A DNA stretch of 64,000 nt from Palsa-892 sp963751615. GTDB taxonomy: Bacteria; Pseudomonadota; Alphaproteobacteria; Rhizobiales; Xanthobacteraceae. The stretch spans positions 124,001 through 188,000 of the forward strand of contig CAVVVG010000007.1 in assembly GCA_963751615.1 (NCBI GenBank), in the 5' to 3' direction. Shown here piece by piece: positions 42,361-50,621 of this stretch (position 1 is its first letter; every line of letters starts with the position of its first letter). The notes under the pieces were generated by a model. It searched no databases, was not told where the DNA came from, and saw only the letters and a list, made by a program, of their open reading frames with translations. Both the position numbers and the translations under genes were made by a program.

Positions 42361-43146
42361 TCAATGTCTTTTTGCTTTCGCGGGTAATCTCTTTTTACGT
42401 CCAATACTTATGTGGCGCGTATTCGAGATCTGTTTCGGTTTCTCCACAGGCTTGTCCATGCGGCGGCGAATATAACCGACGATTAATACGATCGCGGCCG
42501 CCGCTCCGGCTGCGACATACTCCCAGCGCGCAACCACCGCATCCGTGATCCGATCGACAATCACGGGGTCGCTGATCATGAGTCCGCCGGCGAGCCAACC
42601 GAGCAACCCCGCGCCCGCCCATACCAAAATGGGAAATCGAACGAATAGTTCGGCAATCAGTGCAGCACCGACCACGATTAACGGAATTGAAATCATAAGA
42701 CCGAGCGTAAGAAGTGCCCAACTTCCCTTCGCAATGGCAGCGATTGCGACCACGTTGTCGAGGCTCATCACGATATCGGCGACGGCCACCGTGCCGATCG
42801 CACGCCAAAGGCTATCGTGGGCTTTCACCTTCGCGCTGCCGCCCTCATCTTCCACTTTGATAAGATCGATCGCGATATAGAGAAGCGCGAGACCCCCGAC
42901 GAATTTCAGCCACGGCAGAACGAGAATCGTAGCGACGATGCCGGTGAAAATGATGCGTAAAAACACGGCAACGCCGGCGCCGAGCGCGATACCCCAGTTG
43001 CGAACGCGGTCCGGCAAATTCCGGCACGCCAACGCGATAACGACCGCGTTGTCCCCTGACAACAGCACATTGACCCACATGATCTGCAGTACGGATAGCC
43101 AAAAGGCGGGCTGATCCAATCCCGTTGCCGCAATATCGATGTTCAT
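42361..43146 (-). CDS. TerC family integral membrane protein
   Basis: This 261-residue protein has about seven predicted membrane segments and the TerC pattern: NVLLSGDNAVVIALACRNL and VAVADIVMSLDNVVAIAA, two internal repeats with conserved acidic and Asn residues. Family members include metal (Mn) exporters and tellurite-resistance proteins. I begin at ATG 43146; the longer frame runs through the end of ndk. It lies 22 bp after the ndk stop, so the two are probably cotranscribed. I see no yybP-ykoY (manganese) riboswitch, which often precedes Mn exporters. The C-terminal 20 residues are basic. Confidence 0.92.
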   Translation of the reverse strand: MNIDIAATGLDQPAFWLSVLQIMWVNVLLSGDNAVVIALACRNLPDRVRNWGIALGAGVAVFLRIIFTGIVATILVLPWLKFVGGLALLYIAIDLIKVEDEGGSAKVKAHDSLWRAIGTVAVADIVMSLDNVVAIAAIAKGSWALLTLGLMISIPLIVVGAALIAELFVRFPILVWAGAGLLGWLAGGLMISDPVIVDRITDAVVARWEYVAAGAAAAIVLIVGYIRRRMDKPVEKPKQISNTRHISIGRKKRLPAKAKRH

Positions 43147-43168
43147 TCTCTGCTCTAAATCGCCCGTG

Positions 43169-43591
43169 TCAGTCGACGATTTCGTTGTCCCTGAAGAAAA
43201 AAGCGATTTCGGTTTTTGCGTTATCGAGGCTATCGGAACCATGCACGGAATTGGCTTCAATCAACTCGGCAAAATCCTTGCGGATCGTGCCGGGAGCTGC
43301 CTTGGTGGGATCGGTCGCGCCCATCACTTCGCGGTATTTTTCGACCGCGTTCTCGCCTTCTAGCACCTGCACAATGACCGCGCCCGAAGTCATGAATTGC
43401 ACGAGGCCAGCGAAGAAAGGTCGTTCTTTATGAACGGCATAAAATCTTTCGGCCTGCTGTTTCGTCATGCGCAGGCGCTTTTGTGCCACAATGCGCAGGC
43501 CCGATTTTTCCAACCGGTCGTTGATCGCACCGGTCAAGTTGCGCCGCGTAGCATCGGGCTTGATAATCGAAAAAGTACGCTCGCGCGCCAT
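43169..43591 (-). CDS. ndk: Nucleoside diphosphate kinase
   Basis: This 140-residue protein has the standard length of Ndk. The phosphorylated active-site His117 lies in NSVHGSDS, and Lys11 is in IIKPDATRRN. It balances nucleoside triphosphates using ATP as donor. GGAAGG lies a few bases before ATG 43591. The TerC gene follows on the same strand. The 290 bp between its start and the next gene hold no recognisable feature beyond its promoter. Confidence 0.97.
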   Translation of the reverse strand: MARERTFSIIKPDATRRNLTGAINDRLEKSGLRIVAQKRLRMTKQQAERFYAVHKERPFFAGLVQFMTSGAVIVQVLEGENAVEKYREVMGATDPTKAAPGTIRKDFAELIEANSVHGSDSLDNAKTEIAFFFRDNEIVD

Positions 43592-43881
43592 AGTCGCCTT
43601 CCAATATGCCAGGGTACTCTACGTGGGCCGCCGCGTTTTATAGGCACTCATGAAGAGGAGCAAGGGTGCTTCGGCGGGGGCGCGGTGGATGGATGCAGAC
43701 GGTTGGTTCGATATCATCACTTTGTTTACACTTACTGTGGCGCAATTCTTAATCGGTTTCACGCGCGGCCCTTCAATGGCGAAAAATTCGGCCCGTTCGC
43801 ACATAAACACTCGATTTCTCATATGATCATTTGGATGCGACGAACTTAGGAAACCGAAAGGTTGAACCGGATCATGAAGCG

Positions 43882-44661
43882 TTAAAAAGTGACTGACACC
43901 ATGCCACCGTCAAGCAATAGATTCTGCCCAACGATAAAACCCGCCTGTGCCGAGCATAGAAATGCACAAGCAGCGCCGAATTCGTCCGAAGTTCCGAAGC
44001 GTTTAGCTGGAACAGTGTTCAGCCGCGCTTCACGCGCCTGTTGAACGCTTATGTTCTGCTTTTTCGCACCGGCCTCGATCCCGGCACGCAGACGGTCCGT
44101 GTCGAACGGTCCGGGCAAGAGAAAATTGATGGTCACGTTCGAGCCCGCAACTGTACGCGCCACTCCAGCGAGAAAGGCGGTGAGTCCGGCGCGCGCGCCG
44201 GAGGATAGATCGAGACCGACAATCGGGCTCTTCACGGAACTCGAAGTAATGTTGACGATGCGACCAAATTTCTTGGCCACCATCGGGTCGATCGCCCTCT
44301 GAATCAGCTCAATCGCCGCGATCATATTGGCAGTGACGCCATCGAGCATTTTTTGCCGGTCCAGCTCGCGGAAATCGCGAAAGGGCGGACCGGCATTATT
44401 GTTGACCAGGATGTCCGGCTCCGGACAGGCCGCGAATAGCGCCTTCTGTCCTTCGGGCGTTGCAACATCGGCCGCGATTGGAGTGATTTTGGCGCCGGTC
44501 GCTTTGCCGATTTCTGCCGCTGCTGCCGTCAACCGCTTCTCGTCACGGCCATTAATGACGATCTCGCAGCCCTCACGCGCCAGCACCAAAGCGCAGCCAT
44601 AACCGAGCCCCCGGCTCGACGCGCAGACGATCGCCTTGCGGCCCGCAATCCCAAGATCCAT
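43882..44661 (-). CDS. Atypical SDR family protein lacking the Tyr-Lys catalytic pair
   Basis: This 259-residue protein has the SDR fold: a variant nucleotide motif ASSRGLGYG at residues 14-22, then NGRDEKRL, NNNAGPP near 88 and NFLLPGPFDTD near 178. Where YxxxK is expected the sequence reads DLSSGARAGL, with Ser and Arg in place of Tyr and Lys. This type occurs among 3-oxoacyl reductase-like proteins of proteobacteria. Either catalysis differs or the protein no longer reduces. It is divergent from the membrane protein gene at 44814. Confidence 0.88.
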   Translation of the reverse strand: MDLGIAGRKAIVCASSRGLGYGCALVLAREGCEIVINGRDEKRLTAAAAEIGKATGAKITPIAADVATPEGQKALFAACPEPDILVNNNAGPPFRDFRELDRQKMLDGVTANMIAAIELIQRAIDPMVAKKFGRIVNITSSSVKSPIVGLDLSSGARAGLTAFLAGVARTVAGSNVTINFLLPGPFDTDRLRAGIEAGAKKQNISVQQAREARLNTVPAKRFGTSDEFGAACAFLCSAQAGFIVGQNLLLDGGMVSVTF

Positions 44662-44813
44662 GACATTCTCCGTTCATTCATGCCAATCAGTTCACCATAA
44701 AGACGTCGAAGCCACCGGCAAGCTGCATCGGCGCAAACTCCCCTGTCCTCATCATTCCGGACGATGACGGAAACGGCAAGACACGCTAGGAACGCAGGCG
44801 AGAACATGAAAAA

Positions 44814-46223
44814 ATGATGGACGCTTCGCTTTCGTTTCATCGCCGTTTGCTGCTCGTCGCATCTATTTGCGCTGCACTGAATTTTATCGCCTTCTATCCT
44901 GGCATCCTGCATCACGATGCATGGGCATACTTCAAGGCGGCGCGCGACAATGATTTCACGAACTGGCAGCCGCCGCTGCTCGGCTTTCTCTGGATTCCGC
45001 TGCAAAGGATTTGGTATGGCCCGCAACCAATGCTCGTTCTCTTTATGGTGGGCTACTGGGGCGGATTCGCCCTAATCGGGCGCGCATTTGATGCCGAGGG
45101 GCACGCGCTTGCATGGTGGACGTTCGCCGCTGGTCTTTTTCCGATGGCGATCAACTTCAACGGTCAGCTGGTGAAAGACATCAGCATGGCAGTGTGCTTC
45201 CTTATCACGACCGGACTCGCGGCTTGCATACTACGTGGCAGCATCAAACGGGGTTCCGCCACACTCGCTCTATTGTGGATCTTTCTCATCGCCGGGACAT
45301 TCATGCGCGCAAACGCATTGTTTGGTCTTCCGCCGCTGCTCGATCTGGCCGGTGCCGTTACGAGCAAGCGCTGGGTGGAAATTCACTGGTTCAAACGTGC
45401 AGTCACGGTCTGTTTGCTCGCGCTGTTCTTCGCGCCCGCGCACATCGTTGCTGATCGTTACATCTATCGCGTGACGGATATTCAGCCGATATCGCAGTTA
45501 CAGATTTTCGACATCGGCGGCGTCACCTTTTTTTCTGAACGCGATGGCTTCAGGGGATTTTTCGGACCTGATTTCGTGACAAAGAATCGAGACTGTTATA
45601 CGTCGAAACACTGGGACGTTTATGGTTGGGGCAATTGCGAGCAAGTCTACGAGAATCTGAAACCACAATTCGGCCGCGCACTCTCAAAACTGTGGGTCGA
45701 CGCCATCTTGGCCGAGCCTCTGGCCTATCTTGAGCATCGCATCGCGCACATGAACCGGTTCCTTCAATTTTTCTGCAGCGGCTGCCGCGAAATGGTCTAC
45801 ACTGGCATGCAGTCAACAAACCAAAAAGAATTCACGTTCAAGCCTACATTTTTATACAAGTCGATCGACTGGGCGGCGCAGGCGATCAATAATTCGATTA
45901 TCGGGCCACCTTACCTCTGGCTTTTGATTTGTCTTGCCTGGTCGCTCGCCGCGTTCGCCATCCCGAATACTGTCACGCGGTGGATCACAGTGACGATCGC
46001 GTTGTCGGGAGCGATGTACGCACTCGCTTTCACTGCGATCGGTATCGCAAGCGACTATCGCTATATCTTCTGGACGATGTTGTGCGGCATGATTACTACG
46101 CCAGTTATTTTTGCGCGGGTGATCATGCGGTCTGGCGCGCCGGCGTTTTTCCGATTCGGCGTACCCGCGGTAATTCTTGCCATCATCGCGCTGCGCGAGA
46201 TTGCGATCCGCACTCTCTTGTAA
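44814..46223 (+). CDS. Polytopic membrane protein of unknown function, GT-C-like
   Basis: This 469-residue protein has about 10-12 predicted membrane segments. The first loop after segment 1 reads PGILHHDAWAYFKAARDN and then NWQPPLLGFLW; an acidic residue there followed by W-x-PP is typical of GT-C glycosyltransferases that use lipid-linked sugars in the periplasm. A soluble loop at about 220-340 is rich in Trp, Tyr and Cys (CSGCREM). The match to a named family is loose; a DUF6020-like group is possible. It stands alone, converging with holC (gap 13 bp). Function is unknown. Confidence 0.8.
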   Translation: MMDASLSFHRRLLLVASICAALNFIAFYPGILHHDAWAYFKAARDNDFTNWQPPLLGFLWIPLQRIWYGPQPMLVLFMVGYWGGFALIGRAFDAEGHALAWWTFAAGLFPMAINFNGQLVKDISMAVCFLITTGLAACILRGSIKRGSATLALLWIFLIAGTFMRANALFGLPPLLDLAGAVTSKRWVEIHWFKRAVTVCLLALFFAPAHIVADRYIYRVTDIQPISQLQIFDIGGVTFFSERDGFRGFFGPDFVTKNRDCYTSKHWDVYGWGNCEQVYENLKPQFGRALSKLWVDAILAEPLAYLEHRIAHMNRFLQFFCSGCREMVYTGMQSTNQKEFTFKPTFLYKSIDWAAQAINNSIIGPPYLWLLICLAWSLAAFAIPNTVTRWITVTIALSGAMYALAFTAIGIASDYRYIFWTMLCGMITTPVIFARVIMRSGAPAFFRFGVPAVILAIIALREIAIRTLL

Positions 46224-46236
46224 GAAGCTGAAATAA

Positions 46237-46686
46237 TTACGCTTTTTTCTGCCAACGACCTTCGGCATCTTGTTGCCAGTAGATCACCGCAAAACCTTCA
46301 CCTTGCGCTTCTTTCCATTGATCGCGTGCAGTTTCGACGGCATCAGGATCGTTTCCATCGAACAAATAAATTGTGCGGGCATAAGTCGAAATATCGTCTC
46401 CAGTCGCACCGTCGATAAAAAATCGAACCTGTGAGCCGTTAGGGTTGTCGCTTTTTGTTGTCAACAAAATTGGATTTTCTGCCGCATCCGGTTCGCGATC
46501 ATGGCTGTGCGCGAGAAAACTGTCTTCGCGATAGGTCCATAACAACGAATCGAGTGCATCCACGCGCTCTTCGGATGCAGCTTGCACGATGCAACGCCAA
46601 CCGCGCTCAAGACATTTTTCAATAAGCTGTGGTAGCGCCTGCTCAAGCGGCTGCCGCTGCAGATGATAAAAGTGGACTTCGGTCAT
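46237..46686 (-). CDS. holC: DNA polymerase III chi subunit
   Basis: This 149-residue protein matches HolC: MTEVHFYHLQRQPLEQALPQ at the start, then GWRCIVQAASEERVDALD, LLWTYREDSFLAHS and the C-terminal GDDISTYARTIYLFDG. Chi joins the clamp loader to single-strand binding protein at the replication fork. The start is ATG 46686, one base after the pepA stop, so pepA and holC are one transcript. This order is common in alphaproteobacteria. Confidence 0.95.
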   Translation of the reverse strand: MTEVHFYHLQRQPLEQALPQLIEKCLERGWRCIVQAASEERVDALDSLLWTYREDSFLAHSHDREPDAAENPILLTTKSDNPNGSQVRFFIDGATGDDISTYARTIYLFDGNDPDAVETARDQWKEAQGEGFAVIYWQQDAEGRWQKKA

Positions 46687-46687
46687 C

Positions 46688-48190
46688 TCAATCCTCGTGG
46701 TTGTCGCTCACCCAGCGATCAAGCAGCCGCACGCCCCAGCCCGGTCCCCAACTCGCATTAATATCGGAAACGGGCGCCGCCATGCCGGTGCCCGCAATAT
46801 CGAGATGCGCCCACGGAGTTTTACCAACGAAACGCTGCAGGAACTGCGCAGCGGTAATCGATCCGCCATGTCGGCCGCCGGTGTTTTTCATGTCGGCAAA
46901 TTTGGAGTCAATCAGTTTGTCGTACTCCGGACCAAGCGGAAGCCGCCAGACGCGCTCACCAGTTTCGTTTCCCGCTTCGATTAGATGTTTCGAGAGTTTG
47001 TCGTCGTTCGAAAACATTCCGGCATATTCATTACCGAGCGCGACCAGGATCGCCCCTGTCAAGGTAGCAAGGTCAACCATGTATTTGGGTTTGAAGCGAT
47101 CCTTAGTGTACCAGAGTGCGTCAGCCAGAACGAGCCGGCCCTCCGCATCGGTGTTTATGATCTCGATTGTCTGGCCCGACATGGATTTTACAATGTCACC
47201 TGGTCGCTGCGCGGCGCCGTCCGGCATGTTTTCGACAAGACCGATTACGCCGACGACATTCGCGCGGGCCTTACGTGCGGCAAGCGTATGCATGAGTCCG
47301 ACGACACAGGCCGCACCGGCCATGTCACCTTTCATATCCTCCATACTGCCCGCGGGCTTGATCGAAATGCCGCCGGTGTCGAAGCAAACACCCTTGCCAA
47401 CAATCGCGATTGGTGGTGTTTTTTTCTTACCACCACTCCACCGCATCACGACGAGCCGCGAATCGTGTACGGAGCCCTGGCCAACCCCGAGAAGCGCGCC
47501 CATGCCGAGTTTTTTCATCGCCTTGACGTCGAGAATATCGATCACGACACCGAGTTTTTTTAATGCCGAGGCGCGGCGAGAAAACTCAATCGGGAACAAG
47601 ATATTCGGCGGCTCGTTTACAAGATCGCGGGCGATATTCACTCCGCTCGCGACCGCTTCACGCAAGATCCATTTTTTGCGGGCCGCCGCGGGATCTACGA
47701 CCGCGATCGAAACATTGATACCCCCTCTCGATTTTTTTTCTTCGTCATCGGCTTTTTTCGTTTTGTACCGGTCGAAACGATAGGCACGGAGAGACATACC
47801 GAGCGCGAAATCGGCAGCATTCTCCGGCAGCACCGAGCCCTCAGGCGAATCGAGCAAAACCGTGACGGTTTTTGCCCCGACTGGAAGGCGTCCCATCAGT
47901 TTACCGCCAAGCCGGAGCCATACTGAAGCTTGCATGTCCTTCGATTTGCCGAGCCCAAGAACTAAGAGACGTTCGGCTTTGAACCCCGAAGGGGCGATTA
48001 ACTCAAGGAATTTGCCCTCCTTACCCTTGAACCGCTCACTTTTGCTGGCCCGTGAGATGAGGTCACCAGCGGGCTCCAAAACGCGTTTTGCGACTCGGCC
48101 GAGCTTCAAATCCTCATCCATAAGAACGACAACCGTGCCACCCAAGGACGGTTTTGGCTCGATAAAAGATATTTTGGGCATTTCGACCAT
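46688..48190 (-). CDS. pepA: Leucyl aminopeptidase (M17 family)
   Basis: This 500-residue protein has an N-terminal M17 domain and a C-terminal catalytic domain from about residue 180. The two-zinc ligands and catalytic residues lie in VGKGVCFDTGGISIKPAG, MKGDMAGAA and NTDAEGRL; the Lys/Arg pair needed for activity is present. PepA removes N-terminal residues from peptides, and in some bacteria also binds DNA. The start is ATG 48190, with AGGAAAAAAT just before it. It is divergent from lptF. Confidence 0.96.
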   Translation of the reverse strand: MVEMPKISFIEPKPSLGGTVVVLMDEDLKLGRVAKRVLEPAGDLISRASKSERFKGKEGKFLELIAPSGFKAERLLVLGLGKSKDMQASVWLRLGGKLMGRLPVGAKTVTVLLDSPEGSVLPENAADFALGMSLRAYRFDRYKTKKADDEEKKSRGGINVSIAVVDPAAARKKWILREAVASGVNIARDLVNEPPNILFPIEFSRRASALKKLGVVIDILDVKAMKKLGMGALLGVGQGSVHDSRLVVMRWSGGKKKTPPIAIVGKGVCFDTGGISIKPAGSMEDMKGDMAGAACVVGLMHTLAARKARANVVGVIGLVENMPDGAAQRPGDIVKSMSGQTIEIINTDAEGRLVLADALWYTKDRFKPKYMVDLATLTGAILVALGNEYAGMFSNDDKLSKHLIEAGNETGERVWRLPLGPEYDKLIDSKFADMKNTGGRHGGSITAAQFLQRFVGKTPWAHLDIAGTGMAAPVSDINASWGPGWGVRLLDRWVSDNHED

Positions 48191-48359
48191 ATTTTTTCCT
48201 GAGGAATCAGAGGCTTTTGGAAGTATTAACCGATCCAGGAATGACCGGCGAGATGCCCTTTATAGGCCGTAATATCGCCTAAACTTCCAAGTCTTTAGAT
48301 ACTGGGGACTAGGGACGGAGCCACTCGCAGAACGCGAGGTGGCGAGGGGATGCAATTTA

Positions 48360-49517
48360 ATGGGGCGTCTCGATCGCTATATCCTGATGACGTGCGGCTT
48401 GGCGTTTTTTGCCGCGCTGTCAACGCTCACGGGCATGGTCTGGCTCACACAGATTTTGCGCCGCTTTGATTTGGTGACGAGCCAAGGCCAAACCATCTGG
48501 GTTTTTTTCACCATCACCAGTCTTGCCTTGCCCACGTTGATACTGCTGACCACGCCCATCGCGCTGTTTCTTGCTGTAACGTATACACTTAACAAACTCA
48601 ACGGCGATTCAGAACTGATCGTCATGAGTGCGGCGGGTTTGAGCCCTTGGCAAACATTCAAACCGCTACTGATATTTTCGCTTGCAGTCGCCGCGCTGTC
48701 GGCCTTGATCAGCATTGACATCGGACCAAGAAGCCTGCGCGTTTTGCGTGAACAGATTTCTGCCGTGACCGCAGATATCGTCAGCAATGTCGCGCAGCCT
48801 GGCCGCTTCGTCTCGATCGATAAGGGCCTGACATTTCATGTCCGTGAACGCGGAGTGGGCGGATTGCTGCGCGGAATTTTTGTTAACGACTCTCGCGACG
48901 CGAACGCCATAACGACTTACGTTGCCGACCGCGGGCGCATTGTCTCATCTGATACCGGCGTTTTTCTTGTCCTCGAACAGGGCACCATGCATCGTTCGGC
49001 ATCGGAGGTTCGCAACTCTTCGATGGTTGAGTTCGAACGTTATGCCTTCGACTTATCACAGCTGACGGGCAACAAGTCGACGGATCAATCCCGCGCAAGC
49101 GATAAGACGTTTTCCGAATTGCTCGCGGGACCATCCGAGGGCCCGAATTCACAAATCGAATCGGCGCGAATCCGCGTTGAGATTCATAAACGGCTCTCGA
49201 CTCCGATCTATCCGATCGCCGCTTTTGTGATTCCGTTTGCGTTTTTGGGGCTGCCCCGCACGACGCGGCAAAGCCGTAGCGCTGCGGTCGCGGGAGCGGG
49301 CATCGCCTTCATGACGATCGAGATCGCCGGGTTCGGTACGTGGGGTTTCGTTCAGCGAAATGAATTTGCCTCGCCACTTCCCTATCTTGTTCCCTTTTCC
49401 GGCATCGTCCCCGGTCTACTCGCGATTGCGGGCCTTATTGAGTTGAGCGTTCCAGCGTCTTTTCAAAAACTCGTCGATGCTGTGATTGCGCGGATTCAAC
49501 GCCTCGAGACCGCGTAA
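48360..49517 (+). CDS. lptF: LPS export permease LptF
   Basis: This 385-residue protein has the LptF layout: two membrane segments, the TM3-TM4 region with TYTLNKLNGDSELIVMSAAG, a periplasmic beta-jellyroll domain (about residues 130-265) and three further membrane segments. With LptG and the LptB ATPase it extracts LPS from the inner membrane. I start at ATG 48360, with AGGGGA about 9 bp upstream, and not at a GTG 21 bp further up. lptG follows after 9 bp. Confidence 0.95.
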   Translation: MGRLDRYILMTCGLAFFAALSTLTGMVWLTQILRRFDLVTSQGQTIWVFFTITSLALPTLILLTTPIALFLAVTYTLNKLNGDSELIVMSAAGLSPWQTFKPLLIFSLAVAALSALISIDIGPRSLRVLREQISAVTADIVSNVAQPGRFVSIDKGLTFHVRERGVGGLLRGIFVNDSRDANAITTYVADRGRIVSSDTGVFLVLEQGTMHRSASEVRNSSMVEFERYAFDLSQLTGNKSTDQSRASDKTFSELLAGPSEGPNSQIESARIRVEIHKRLSTPIYPIAAFVIPFAFLGLPRTTRQSRSAAVAGAGIAFMTIEIAGFGTWGFVQRNEFASPLPYLVPFSGIVPGLLAIAGLIELSVPASFQKLVDAVIARIQRLETA

Positions 49518-49526
49518 GGATCAGTC

Positions 49527-50621
49527 ATGGTTTTGTTCGGTAAGCTTGGACGTTATTTTGGTCGCCGTTTTCTCGGTGCGGTCGTCCTTGTCTTCATCAC
49601 CTGCGCCGGACTGATAGGTATCGTCGATTTTTTTGAATTCAGCCGCCGGCTCGGCGATCGCGCCAATGTCTCAATCGGGGACATTGGCTATCTCGTGCTA
49701 CTCCGGCTTCCTGCCTTCAGCGAACAGATGTTTCCGTTTGCCGTCCTAATCGGCGCGATGGCAAGCTTTCTTACGCTTTCCCGCCGGCTTGAGCTCGTGA
49801 TCGCGCGCACAGTTGGCGTCTCGGTCTGGCAGTTTACTTTCTCAACTCTCTCGCTCGCGGTACTGCTCGGGGTGTTTCTCGTTACGGTCTACAATCCTCT
49901 TTCCGCAACGCTCAAAGAACGCGCAGATCGTCTTGAGGCCTCACTCTTCTCGGAACGCGTCGGATTATTTCAGCAGAGCACGGACGGGATTTGGGTGCGG
50001 CAGCAAAGCGTCGACGGCCAATCTGTTCTCCAGGCAACTGCCACGTCGGATAAAGGCCGTACGTTGACCGGTGTTCGTGTTTATTCATTCGATAAAAATG
50101 GTCAGTTCGTGGAGCGCATCGAAGCTCGTTCGGCGCGTCTCGATATCGGCGTCTGGGTTTTGCAAAAGGCTAGAGTTTTTCCGGCTGGTGCCGAACCGCA
50201 GGAATACGAAAATTATTTGGTCAGCACGAATCTCACGCCCGCCCAAGTACAGGGTAGTCTCGGCAGCCCGGATTCTATGTCGTTCTGGGATCTGCCTACC
50301 GCGATCCGCGATTCCGAGAGAGCCGGGATCAAGGCTGAACGCTACCAACTCCAATATCAGACTCTGCTGGCTCGGCCAGCGCTGCTGGCTACAATGGTGT
50401 TAATCGCGGCGGCTGTCAGCCTACGTGTGTTTCGACTCGGCGGTGTCGGAAAAATGATTCTGGGCGGCGTTGTCGCGGGCTTCATGTTGTATGTGGCGTC
50501 AAAACTAGCCGGCGAGCTCGGCGAGAACGGAATCTTGCCTCCCGTAATCGCCGGTTGGTTGCCTGTTGTGTTTGGTGCAGTGATGGGTTGCACCGTATTG
50601 TTACAACAAGAGGACGGTTGA
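49527..50621 (+). CDS. lptG: LPS export permease LptG
   Basis: This 364-residue protein is the partner of LptF: six membrane segments with the coupling region LTLSRRLELVIARTVGVSVWQF, a periplasmic domain at about 120-245, and the closing helices AGFMLYVASKLAGELGENG. The LptB ATPase is not in this window. AAGGAT lies 7 bp before ATG 49527. Its TGA shares one base with the lptD start (50621). Confidence 0.95.
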   Translation: MVLFGKLGRYFGRRFLGAVVLVFITCAGLIGIVDFFEFSRRLGDRANVSIGDIGYLVLLRLPAFSEQMFPFAVLIGAMASFLTLSRRLELVIARTVGVSVWQFTFSTLSLAVLLGVFLVTVYNPLSATLKERADRLEASLFSERVGLFQQSTDGIWVRQQSVDGQSVLQATATSDKGRTLTGVRVYSFDKNGQFVERIEARSARLDIGVWVLQKARVFPAGAEPQEYENYLVSTNLTPAQVQGSLGSPDSMSFWDLPTAIRDSERAGIKAERYQLQYQTLLARPALLATMVLIAAAVSLRVFRLGGVGKMILGGVVAGFMLYVASKLAGELGENGILPPVIAGWLPVVFGAVMGCTVLLQQEDG

